From assembly GCA_026122225.1 (NCBI GenBank), contig JANEZZ010002695.1, positions 62,001 to 126,000 on the forward strand: DNA of 64,000 bases. Direction: 5' to 3'. This document shows positions 32,395 through 42,630 of the stretch, in pieces (the first letter of the stretch is position 1; each line of letters starts with the position of its first letter). The translations under genes and the position numbers were made by a program. The notes beneath the pieces were generated by a model, which did not search any database, was not told the origin of the DNA, and saw only the letters and a program-made list of their open reading frames with translations. Source of the DNA: Heloderma charlesbogerti. Its lineage: Eukaryota; Chordata; Lepidosauria; Squamata; Helodermatidae.

Positions 32395-32462
32395 AATCTA
32401 TCGATCTATCGATCTATCGATCTATCGATCTATCGATCTATATATAGATATATAGATATCTA
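32340..32462 (+). repeat. (TATC)n with (GATCTATC)n segment
   Basis: Pure TATC units to about 32395, then alternating GATCTATC units, then a TATAGATA tail. Confidence 0.95.
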
Positions 32463-32476
32463 TTGAGAGGGCTGTG

Positions 32477-33433
32477 TAGGGATGGCAGAGAATTCCGCCA
32501 CGAATTCCAGTGAGGCCAGATTATTTAGAATCTGCCCCCCCCGGAATCCGTGGTAGAACGGCCTCCTGCCCCCTTCCCCCCATGGAATCCCCCTGGGGCG
32601 GTACTTACCTGGGGCGGATGCGGCAGATTCGATGGCTCTGGCGGTTCCGGCAGCTCCGGCGGCGGCAGTGGCTCCGGCGGCTGGTCTCCTGCCCGGCCAC
32701 GGCCAGGCTGCTGCTGCCGCCATTGCCATCCTTGCAGCCGTGATAGGCTACGTAGGAATTTACGTAGCCTATCACAGCTGGGTAAAAAAAAAAACCAGCG
32801 TAACGAAATGGCGGCGGCTACGGCTGCTGCCATTTGCGTTCCCTATTTTTTGCTGATTTATCTTACATAAATATTTACGTAAGATAAAATGGCAAAAAAA
32901 GGGGAACACAAATAGCGTAGTGGGCGCTATTTGCGTTCCTTTATTTTTCGCCGTTCTAGCCTACGTAAATACTTATGTAGGCTAGAACGGCAAAAAATAG
33001 AGAACACAAATGGCGGCCGCCGTAAATATTTATAAATATAAATATATTTATATAAATATAAATATAAATATTTACATAGGCTGGAATGGCGAAAAATAGA
33101 GAACGCAAATGGTGGCCGCCGTCGCCGCCGCCATTTGCGTACACTGGTTTGTTTTGGTTTTTTTAGGGGTTAGCCGTGATAGGCTACATAAATTCTTACG
33201 TAGCCTATCACCGCTTGAAGGATGGCAATGGCGGCCACAGTAGCCCGGACATGGCCGGCTGGGAGACCAGCTGCCGCCGAATCTGCTGCATCCACCCCAG
33301 GTAAGTTCCACCCTGGGGGAATCCGCGTGGGGGGTGCGGGGGGAGGAGGCTGTTCCGCCACGGATTCCGGGGGGCCAGATTCTTCAGAATATGGCCTCAC
33401 TGGAACCCGTGGTGGAATTCTCTGCCATCCCTA
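32477..33433. mobile_element. Pal-hAT element 17 (two A-type ends)
   Basis: Both tips read CAGAGAATTC inward (TAGGGATGGCAGAGAATTCC and GAATTCTCTGCCATCCCTA). Both subterminal arms carry CCAGGTAA donors pointing outward (32606 and 33298). The core has TTAGCCTACG-like palindromes and an A/T run (33023-33075). Flanks GGGCTGTG and GTTTTCAT do not match; the left flank is a microsatellite, which may have changed length. Confidence 0.88.
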
Positions 33434-34195
33434 GTTTTCATGAGCTATTCAGTCAATGGCAGAATACCTCAGTTTGAAAGGGTTACCTACATTACTCTTT
33501 TGCTATGTAAGAGCAGTTGCCCTTATGATGCCAATTTTTCTGTAGCTGGGCATCCCTGTCTTTAAAGTTGTATATGCTAAACACCATGACTCTTAACATA
33601 CAGGAAACCAATATTACACCCTGGTTACTAATAGAGATGGGAAAACCAGGGATGTTCCAGTTTACTAACATTCTCCAAAAGTCACATGGAAGCTTGGTGC
33701 AGTCTCTCTCTTTTTCAGTTGCGGCATGTTTTTTCAGACCGCTCGAATGGGAAAACTCTGCATTTCAAATGGGAAAAGTCTGCACATTTTTCAAGAGTGC
33801 TCACTTTTCCTCTATTGACTAAAGTGTGAAAAAATGTAGTTTTAGGAAATGTGCATTTCAAAGTGCATATTTAAAAATGACAACACTGTTTTTGAACTTG
33901 AGTTCAAGCCTGGAAATGTGTGACTGTTTTTCAAAAATATGAACTCCTTTCATGTTTGCAATTGTGAATGGGGCAAGTTTAGATGATTTGAGAAGTGCCG
34001 CAAAAGACTTGGGCATCCTCAGTTACCAATTTCTTGTTTTCTGAGCTCATTTGCAATTGCTAGTTTTAGTGGTGAGCACAAAAACAGAGGTTTTTGTGTG
34101 GAATTGTTCTGGAACTCTGAACAGAAAGCTGCTCACTTTCAGCTTAATTCTGACCGGAAATGCTGATTCTGATATCTAATTGTGTGTGTGCCTGC
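33434..34195. other. No gene; possible eroded AT-rich TAGAGATG element 33632-34010
   Basis: TAGAGATGGGAAAACCAGGG and internal AAATGTGCATTTC and GTGCATATTT resemble the interior of ATG-hAT and family C. No second end was fixed. Confidence 0.4.
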
Positions 34196-34229
34196 TCCAT
34201 GTGTGTGTGTGTGTGTGTGTGTGTGTCTG

Positions 34230-34275
<46 letters not shown>

Positions 34276-34283
34276 CCTACACA

Positions 34284-34317
<34 letters not shown>

Positions 34318-34320
34318 TTC
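34196..34320 (+). repeat. Compound (GT)n(TATC)n(CA)n(GA)n microsatellite
   Basis: Four simple repeats in series. It produces three overlapping spurious frames, including the first part of a 327-codon frame. Confidence 0.95.
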
Positions 34321-34369
34321 CTGTGCAGTGGTGGAAGTGTGCAAATACCTTGTGCAAATATTGTTTCAT

Positions 34370-35882
34370 TACAGATGTGCAAAACACCCCCGTCTGGGTT
34401 CTGCAGACTCCTGCCCAGCACCTGCCCCCGCTCACTGGTTCCTGGACTCTGCTCAAGCCCCTCCCACTCTCGGCGAGCAACCTGCACTCACCCCAGCAGC
34501 CTCATCAAGCTCCGTGGTTGCCATGTCTAAAAAACACAAAATGGCAATCGCAAAAATGTGCATGTTTTTGTATGCTCGAAAATGCATATTTTTGCCAATG
34601 TTCATATTTGCATATGTGAAATGCACATTTTTGCAAAGACATACATTAGTATGTGTAGAAAATGTGCATTTTTGTGAAATGTGCATTTTCATGCATACAC
34701 AAAAATGTGCATTCGCAAAAATGAGTATTTCTGTGTGTGCGCAAATTTGCACATTTTTGCAATCACAATTTTATTTCTCAGAAAATGGCAACCGTGAAGC
34801 TCAACAATGCTGCTGGGGTGAGTGCAGGCTATTTGCTGTATGCGGGCAAGGGGCTTGGCGAGCAGGGCTCAGGGGTAGGGATGGATGGAACACTTACCTT
34901 CTGTTCTGTTCTGTTTCTGCTGGGGGGGAGGTGCTCCGTCCCTCCCCCCAGAATCCTGGCCGGGGCGGGGAGGCGCTCCATTCCTCCCCCTCAGAATCCT
35001 GGCTGGCTGGCTCCACTCTGCAGGGATTCTGCGGAGCTGCCAGCCGGCTCCGCCAGCAGCCGGACATCTGGCCGCTGGCTAGCAGGGACGCAAATGGCGG
35101 CGGCCGTAGCCACCGCCATTTGCGTCCCTGCAGTCAGCCGTGATAGGCTATGTAAAGTTTTATGTAGCCTATCACGGCTGATTTAAAACAAAAAACAAAA
35201 ACATGCATACGCAAATGGCGGCGGCCATGGCTGCCACCATTTGCGTTCTTTATTTTGGCACATCTTAGTCTACATAAACATTTACATAGACTAAGATGGC
35301 GAAAATAAGGGCAACGCAAATAGCGTAGCATCTACCCTATTTGCGTTCCCCTTATTTTAGCCGTCTTAGTCTACGTAAATGTTTACGTAGACTAAGACGT
35401 GCCAAAATAAGGAACACAAATGGCGGTGGCCATGGCCGCCGCCATTTGCATACGCGTGTTTTTTTGTTTTTTAAGTCAGCCGTGATAGGCTATGTAAACG
35501 TTTACATAGCCTATCATGGTGTTTTTTTTAAATCTAGCCATGATAGGCTACGTAAATCTTTACGTAGCCTATCATGTTGTTGTTTTTTTTAACTGGAAAT
35601 GGTGGCAGCGGCAGCCCATCAGAAAACCAGCCACCGCAGCCACTGCCGCCGAACCGCCGCCGGAGCCGCCACCGGAGCTGCCGCCGCCAGGAAGATCCGC
35701 CCAAGGTAAGTCCCGTCCCGGGGGGGCGGGTCATTCCGCCACCGGTTTCGGGGGGCCGAATGCACTGGCATTCAGCCTCCCTGAGATCCATGGCAGAACT
35801 TTCGTACATCCCTACTCAGGGGTGCGGGCAGGAGCAGGTCCACCGGATTCCCAGACTGAATCGGGCGCCTGTGCCATCCCTA
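34370..35882. mobile_element. ATG-hAT element 2, hosting Pal-hAT 18
   Basis: It begins TACAGATGTGCAAAACACCC and ends GTGCCATCCCTA. Flanks TGTTTCAT and CACTTCAT agree at 5 of 8, with transitions only. The right outward ATG at 34785 gives MATVKLNNAAG then GGGGTGAGTG. The left one (minus strand, 34524) gives MATTELDEAAG then GGGGTGAGTG. The AT-rich core is full of GTGCAT/ATGCAC words. Confidence 0.82.
34876..35814 (-). mobile_element. Pal-hAT element 18 (B to A, swapped A tip), nested
   Basis: The perfect duplication CTCAGGGG lies at 34868-34875 and 35815-35822, inside ATG-hAT 2. The A arm is normal up to GAGATCCATGGCAGAA but ends in CTTTCGTACATCCCTA, the tip normally found on B ends. The donor CCAAGGTAAGTCCC is near 35700. 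Confidence 0.95.
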
Positions 35883-36564
35883 CACTTCATCATTGCCTGT
35901 TGATCATCTGAGCTTTTGCCAAAGTTTTTGTTTGGGGGGAGAAAGACTTTGTTCAGGCTTGGCTTTTCATGGCATCCTCAGTGAAGATAAATTTGAAAGA
36001 CCAGCTTCTTTTACCTACCTATCTACCTACCTACCTACCTACCTACAGGGTTAATTTGCAAAAATTTGAAATGGTAAAATTGCACAATTTTTCAAATAAA
36101 AAATAACTGGGGGGAAAACTGAATTAACCTTTGTTCATTTTTTCTCTTCTTTTCTTTTTGAGGGTTGTACCCTGTGCTTTCCAGATGTTAGCTGTTGGTT
36201 TCTTTTTCTTTTCTTTTCTTTCTTTTCTGAGAAGAATTATGAAACACTTCTTCAGAATCCAAATGGATTCTGGAAACCATTCCAGCTGTATGGAGCTTCA
36301 AAATCTGGGCCAGTATTCAATTGACGTGATTCCATTTCCATACCTACTTGTAACCTTGAAAGCCCAAAATGGCTTAGGTGGAAACAAGGTCTTCCCCCGC
36401 ACCCCACTCTGATCATCTCCTAAGATCTTCTTTTTAAAATGCTGTTCCAGATCCTCTTGCCATCTAAATTCTGTCAGATATGCACAAGGAACAGCATCTT
36501 TTCTTTGTGATGGTGCAAAAAGCATTGGAACAAATTGCCAATGGAAGAGTATCTGGCATCATCT
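35883..36564. other. No gene; (CTAC)n near 36015-36048
   Basis: ACCTACCTACC repeats and a TTTTCTTTTC tract near 36200 are the only features seen. Confidence 0.5.
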
Positions 36565-36811
36565 GTTCTTGCCTTCCTATGGCGGCTGCCATTTGCGTCC
36601 GCAGCAGCCCATCTGCGGCTGGAAATCTGGCTGCGGACAGCCCTTGCCGGCTGCTCCGCGGCCTGGCCGCAGAGCGGAGCTGGCCATCGAGGATTCCAGG
36701 GGGGCGGACTGGATTGCCTCCCCCCCCGTCGAGAATTCCGGGGGGAGGAATGGAGCGCCTCCCCCTCCACCACGAAAGATTCCACAAAAAGGTGAGTTTC
36801 GTACATCCCTA
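36565..36811 (+). mobile_element. Pal-hAT element 19 (B end only)
   Basis: Homology starts near 36578 at CTATGGCGGCTGCC and runs to AAAAAGGTGAGTTTCGTACATCCCTA. CATCATCA follows; CATCATCT at 36557-36564 precedes a 14-bp unrecognised stretch, a possible duplication that may be chance. Here the donor is GGTGAGT rather than GGTAAGT. Confidence 0.75.
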
Positions 36812-36956
36812 CATCATCACTGCCATTTCCCATGAGAAGAGTGCATTCCAGAGTACTTGCACTTATTGCTATGGCCATCACTAGTCTTGTGCTACTGCTA
36901 TGGCCATCACTAGTTTATTTACTTGAAAATAAGTTTAGGACTGTTTTCTTCACACT

Positions 36957-36957
<1 letters not shown>

Positions 36958-37012
<55 letters not shown>

Positions 37013-37024
37013 ATATATACACAC

Positions 37025-37061
<37 letters not shown>

Positions 37062-37062
37062 T
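36958..37062 (+). repeat. Compound (AT)n(GT)n(AC)n microsatellite
   Basis: Alternating purine-pyrimidine dinucleotides over about 100 bp, a possible Z-DNA former. Confidence 0.95.
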
Positions 37063-37834
37063 GCACACTAACAGAGTGGTCCTATGCCCCTCCCAGACAG
37101 CATCTAGGGGGCATCAGATAGTTTGGCTTCCTAGCTCCAAGGTCGTAGTGGGGGCTCCAACCTTGGAGCCAGGAACCCGTGCTCCCCTCTCTTTCTTCCC
37201 TCTTTCTTTCTCCCCTCGCTTTCATCACCAGCACAGAGAGAACCGCACCAGCTACGTCTCTGCAATCAGAAAATGGAACACAAAGACATAGAAAAGGGGG
37301 TGTTCCCAGGGGCGTGGAAAGGAGGAGACTGGGGTGGCTGACATACAATGTATTCTATGGCTGCCCCAGCCTCTTTCCCTCCCTCTTTGAGGCACTGCTG
37401 CTAGATGGGTGAAATTGCCCATCTAGGAGAAATGCAGGGGTCTGTGGCATTTTTCCCTCTGAATCCTCTGGGGAGGCTGCAGCAGGGCAGGGGACATCCA
37501 TAGGAGTTGATGGGGCTTGGGCTCCTTCTGTGCTGGTCCCTTCCTCTGGGTCCTGCCATTCCCCTTCGCCTTCATCCTCAGAGGAGTCTGAGGGAGGAAT
37601 GAAACAGTGGTGGGTGGGGTTGAAGGCAAAAGTGGTTGTCCAAACGCAAAGGGATGGGGTAAAATGCCCCAAATACCATAACATTTTAGTTTAACATTCT
37701 TACTGCAGGTTACTGAGCCTTAGGAGAGGTATTTCCACCTTTTAGAAAAGGCTGCATGAAAACTCCCAAACAACTAGTGGCTGGGGGAAACGGCTGGGGT
37801 CAAGGGCAGGAGCGGGCCGATCTCAGGTTCCCTG
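37063..37834 (-). other. No clear gene; possible MITE start and an acidic minus-strand frame
   Basis: CTAACAGAGTGGTCCTATGC at 37068 resembles the start of a Harbinger-like MITE. A minus-strand frame at 37355-37684 contains PPSDSSEDEGEGEWQDPEEG, similar in composition to the frame near 29000. Both could be LTR-element leader remnants, but nothing proves it. Confidence 0.3.
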
Positions 37835-38068
37835 TAGGGATGTGGCTGGATTTTTCTCCCAAGCCTGAGGTTCTACACCCTGCTCTGTAATCATGACAAT
37901 CTCATTGTTAGCATGTCTCTAGGGAGCTATTAAGTTCCCAAAGTAAAGTCAGCAAGTCCATGGAATCCATGTGACTCAGGAAAAGCCAGTCCACTGTGAA
38001 ATCCATGCGTCAGATTCATAAAAGTCCAAACTCATTTAATTCCATTGCGGATTTCTCCAACATCTCTA
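37835..38068 (+). mobile_element. Family C element copy 2
   Basis: TAGGGATGTGGCTGGATTTT to TTCTCCAACATCTCTA. GAAAAGCCAGTCCACTG and TTTAATTCCATTGCGGATTT match copy 1. The flanks do not show a clear 8-bp duplication. Confidence 0.55.
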
Positions 38069-38714
38069 TTCCAACCATTTGGTCATTTTGCTAGTATTGA
38101 AGTCCTGAATTTAGAGGGACACATGAGGAGAATGGAGCTGTGCTGTGCAAGATTCCTCAAGTGTATAATAGAGGCCTTTGGATAATTGGTTGATAAGTGC
38201 CATTGAACAAAACAAAATCAAGATGAATATCTGTATTGAACAATGTCCTTTCAAGTTTCACCCTGATGCTGTAGACAGTGAATAATGGAGAGGTGTGGGT
38301 TTTTTTTCTGTCTCTCTCCCTCTGAGATATTAAGAAGTTTCCAGGAAAATGAGAATGAAGAGCCAGGTAAGTACTGGAAATGAAAACATCAACCCCGAGG
38401 CATAAAGTCCTATTGGAGAAGGACTGAGAAACATACAAGAATAAACAGGTTAGAGTTGATAAAGTTTGAGAGCTCCCATTTTGGTGCTTCACCTTTTATG
38501 AACTGTATCTCCCAGTTCTACAGAGAATAATCTGAGTGAGATGGGATAATATTGCAATTTGCCTCATCTTCCAAACTTGTAGGTTGTTGCAATATGCAGA
38601 TAGAGAAGAAGGCAGAGACAGACCAATATCAGAAAGAGGCTAAGGGTTAGCAAAGGTTCTCTTTGTAGCAGCAGCAGCAATAACAACAACAAAAACAAAC
38701 CCAAACACACCACA
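38069..38714. other. No gene seen
   Basis: Non-repeat sequence. A CAGCAGCAGCAATAACAACAAC tract is at 38670-38692. Confidence 0.5.
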
Positions 38715-39955
38715 AGAGCCAGCATGGTAGTAGGGATGTACGAAAGTGACTTACCTTTCACAGATTATGTTGATGGTGGGGGGGGAGGAGTTCCGTCCCT
38801 CCTCCCAGAATTCTGGACGGGGGGGAGGCAATCCGTTCCTCCCCCCCGGAATCCTCGATGGCCGGCTGTGCTCCATGGCAGCTCTGCGGAGCAGCCGGCC
38901 AGGCCCAGCCCAGCCCAAAGCCATCCACAGCCGGATTTCTGGCTGCGGAGGGCTCTGCGGGGGGGAAACCCGTGTACGCAAATGGCGGCAGCTATGGCCG
39001 CCGCCATTTGCGTTCCTTCTTTTTGGCCGTCTGAATCTACGTGAATATTTACATAGACTATGAAGGCAAAAATAAAGGGGAATGCAAATAGCGTAGCGGG
39101 AGCTATTTGTGTCCCTTTTTGATTCACCGTTTTAGCCTACGTAAATCTTTATGTAGGCTAAAACAGAGAATCAAAAAGGGACGCAAATAGCGCCCGCTAC
39201 GCTATTTGCGTTCCCCTTTATTTTTGCCATCATAGTCTATGTAAATATTTATGTAGATTCAGATGGCCAAAAAGAAGGAACACAAGTGGCGGCAGCCGTA
39301 GCCGCCGTCATTTGCGTACGTGTTTTTTTTTTTAAACCACCCAGCCATGATAGGCTACATAAAGATTTATGTAGCCTATTACATTATGTGGTGTGTATTT
39401 TTTTAAACCCAGCCATGATAGGCTACGTAAATCTTTATGTAGCCTATCATGTCTTTTTTTTTTTTTAACAAGACTGGAAATGGCGGTGGCGGCGGCAGCC
39501 GGGCCGAAGACCAGCCGCCGCAGCCACTGCTGCAGCTGCCGCTGCAGCTGCCACCACAGCCGCTGCCTGGAAGATCTGCCCCAGGTAAGTCTCATCCCAG
39601 GGGGGATCCATGGGGGGGCGGGGGGGTGGCAGGCCATTCCGCCACGGAGTTCAGGGGGCCGAATGCACTGGCATTCGGCCTCACCGAGATCCGTGGTGGA
39701 ATTCTCTGACATCCCTACGTGGTAGTGGCTAGAGTGCTGGACTGGGAGCCGGGAGATCCGGGTTCTAGTCCCCACTTGGCCATGGAAACTCACTGGGTGA
39801 CTTTGGGCCAGTCACAGACTCTCACCCCAACCTACCTCACAGGGTTGTTGTTGTGAGGATAAAATGGAGAGGAGGAGGAGGAGAATGTAAGCCACCTTGG
39901 GTTCCTTGCAAGAGGAAAAAAGGCAGGATATAAATGCAATAAAAAACAAATAAAT
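38715..39955 (+). mobile_element. Sauria-type SINE, split by Pal-hAT 20
   Basis: The head GAGCCAGCATGGTAG is at 38715. After the insertion it resumes as GTGGTAGTGGCTAGAGTGC, with a good box B (GGGTTCTAGTCC, 39762), GGGTGACTTTGGGCCAGTCA and a CACCTTGGGTTCCTTGCAAG tail. It is the best preserved SINE here. Confidence 0.9.
38731..39717 (-). mobile_element. Pal-hAT element 20 (B to A, full length), in a SINE
   Basis: Flanks CATGGTAG and CGTGGTAG match at 7 of 8, the difference being a CpG-type transition. The core uses TTTAGCCTACGTAAATC between GATTCACCGT and AGAGAATC, a core variant not seen in other copies. The A frame is open from the ATG at 39480 to CCCCAGGTAAGTC near 39582. Confidence 0.95.
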
Positions 39956-40488
39956 ATAACCCAAAGTTGAAAAACTGAATTACTTAAATTACAAAATGTA
40001 AACTACAACAGAGAGGTGGTTAAAGGTAATTGAGATTATATATATGGACAAATGGGCAGTGTGATTCAAAGAAGGAATCTTTTTAGAGTTCTCCCTACTT
40101 TCATCCTAAAACCCTTTGCTATGCACTGGAAATCAGCAGTTTGATCAGAAAGCATGGACCTTCTGTGTTAATGTACAATACTCCATATAAATATTAATAA
40201 ATAACTCCAAAGAATCTCAAATCAAAAGCTGTTGTGCTGTAGCCACTTGATAATCAGTCAGCCAATTTGGGGGGCACAAAAAATAAAATAAAAAATCCTA
40301 ACCAGCCCCATGAACAGTAACCAGCAGCTAGCAAATACCACACTGCATTTCAATCATGGGGAGGGGGTGTTGCCTTTTCTTGGAGAAGTCTCTGACTGCT
40401 CAACAGGCAGAACTGGTCTGTATAGTTTCCTGCTGGCTGGATCCTATTGGTCCTACTTTACCACCCCTTTTCTAGGCTTACAGACATT
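39956..40488. other. No gene seen
   Basis: AT-rich unassigned sequence. Confidence 0.5.
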
Positions 40489-40490
40489 TA

Positions 40491-40953
40491 GGGCATAATC
40501 CTATGGGGATAGGTGGCTGCCTCCAAACTCAGAGGCGACCGCCTATCCAATGCAGGCAGGAGAAGCATGGAGGGGACCATCCCCTCTATGCTTCAGCCAC
40601 CCTACACTTCCGGCTAGAGAGCCAATTTCAGCTGTAGAGCCACAGGAAGGCGGAGTGGGGGAGGCGGCTGCTGGACGACACATAGGATGTGTCATAATGG
40701 CATTTCCTCCTTCCCTGCCCTAGAACACCCCCCAGAATGCCCCCCAGAATGCCCCATTTTCACCACTCCATGCTCCTTTTCTGAGCATGGAGTGTGGGGC
40801 TTTTCCAAGCTGTCTGTGAGGCAGCACAGGAGGGCGGGGAAGATCAGTTCTCCGGGAACCGACCTCTGAGCGTGGGTTCCAAGGTCAGTTCCGGGAAACC
40901 CACATATCCTATGGCTATCTAGCCACTGACTAACGGCCCCAGGATTGCTCCCT
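40491..40953. mobile_element. Harbinger-like MITE 3
   Basis: TTA precedes GGGCATAATCCTATGG, and AGGATTGCTCCC is followed by TTA. Inner arms are GATAGGTGGCTGCCTC and TATGGCTATCTAGCCACTGAC. The size and TWA duplication suit a PIF/Harbinger MITE. Confidence 0.75.
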
Positions 40954-41028
40954 TAGTGTTTTCTTTTCCCTGGGAGGGGAGGCAGTATGTATACACATAG
41001 GTTTCGATGTAATTTGTAACCCTGTGTT

Positions 41029-41892
41029 AGGGGTGTCAGAGAATTTCTCGCCGAAACTTCGGGGGGCCGAGTGCCAACGTATTCGGCCCCCCGAAGTAGT
41101 TTCGGGGAGAAATTCTCTGCACCCCCCCGCACCCCGCACCCCCCCCGGGATGGGACTTACCTTTCCCGAATGTCGCTCCCGGTGGCGGGTCGCAGTGGCG
41201 GTTCGGCAGGGCTTCGATGGGGGTGGGGGCGGCAACCGGTCTTTCGACCGGCTGCCACCGCCGCCATTCCAAAAAAAGTAAAAAAAAAAACACCCCCGTG
41301 ATAGGTTACGTGATGATTAACATAGCCTATCATGGCTAGATTTGCAAAGTCAGCCGTGATAGGCTACGTAAATCGTCACGTAGCCTATCACGGGTGACTT
41401 AAAAAAAAAAAAAATGTGTACGGCTAATAGCGGCCCCCATAGGGAGCCGCCATTCGCGTTCCTTATTTGGTCGCTGTAGTCTACGTAAAGATTACGTAGA
41501 CTATGGCGAAAATAAGGGCAATGCTATTTGCGTTGCCCTTATTTTCGCCATAGTCTACGTAAAGATTTACGTAGACTACAGTGAACAAATAAGGAACGCG
41601 AATGGCGGCTCCCTATGAGGGCCGCTATTAGCCATACGCACTTTTTTTTTTTTAAGTCACCCATGATAGGCTACGTGATGATTAACATAGCCTATCATGG
41701 CTGACTTTGCAGATCTAGCCATGATAGGTTACGTAAATCGTCACGTAGCTTATCACGGGGGCTTTTTTTTTAACTTTTTATTTTGCGGCCAGGCGAGGCG
41801 AGGCGCCTCCCCCCCGGACTGAATTTCGAAGCGCCTCCCCCCCACCGTGAAGCAAGCTGCGAGATGAGGTAAGTGACTTTTGAGCACTCCTA
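41029..41892 (+). mobile_element. Pal-hAT element 21 (A to B, full length)
   Basis: The perfect duplication CCCTGTGT lies at 41021-41028 and 41893-41900. The A arm has a long GGCCCCCCGAAG inverted repeat (41040-41120) and outward donor GGACTTACCTTTCCC near 41152. The B arm is short and lacks complete 41-bp units. It ends GAGGTAAGTGACTTTTGAGC then ACTCCTA. Confidence 0.95.
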
Positions 41893-41991
41893 CCCTGTGT
41901 ACATGCAAAAGCTTCCTCACAACAGGCACTCACACTGTATGTGTGGATATCTGTGGGAGAGGCGTCATTATAACATAACATTAGGGGGCAA

Positions 41992-42630
41992 TAGGGATGT
42001 ATGAAACCACTTACCTGTTTCATAAGTGGCATCTGCAGTGGCGGGGGAGGCACTCTGTCCCTCTCCCTAAAATCCTCCTCGTCCGGCTCCGCTCCACGGC
42101 GACTCCGCGGAGCTGCCGGCCGGGTGCATCCGCAGCTGGGCATCTGGCTGCAGCAGATCTGCGGCCGCAAATGGCAGCCCGCAAATTGGCCACCATTTGT
42201 ATCCCTTCACTGAGCCATGATAGGCTACGTAAATATTTACGTAGCCTATCATGGCAAAAGTGGGGACGCAAACAGCGGCCGCTATGCCATTTGCGTCCCT
42301 GTCTTTTTTGCCGTGATAAGCTACGTAAGTATTTACGTAACCTACCACGACAAAAGACAGGGACGCAAATGGCGTCACTGAGTTAGCCGTGATAGGCTAC
42401 GTGAATACTTAGGTAGCCTATCACGGCCATTCGAAGGAAGACGAATGGCGGCCGCAGACGAGGCTGCCATTCACACAGCACCGGATGGCCGACACTAGGT
42501 AGGCTCCATTCCGGGCCCATTTCGTGGGTGGCGGGGGGGTTGCTTGTTCTGCCATGGATTCGGGGGGGGGGCTGAATTCACTGGAATTCAGCCTCCCTGG
42601 AATCCATGGCAGAATTCTCCAACATCCCTA
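41992..42630 (-). mobile_element. Pal-hAT element 22 (B to A, diverged subfamily)
   Basis: Flanks GGGGGCAA and TGGGGCAA match at 7 of 8. Three GATA(G/A)(G/C)CTACGT palindromes remain; the TAGTCTACG core is absent. The B donor is CCACTTACCTGTTTC. The A donor has decayed to CTAGGTAGGCTCC. It is closest to element 12. Confidence 0.92.

Noticed and set aside
34160..35143. Longest open frame in the window (327 codons)
   Set aside because: It translates GT, TATC, CA and GA repeats, then the ATG-hAT core, then the B arm of Pal-hAT 18. Frame openness comes from simple repeats; no domain is present.
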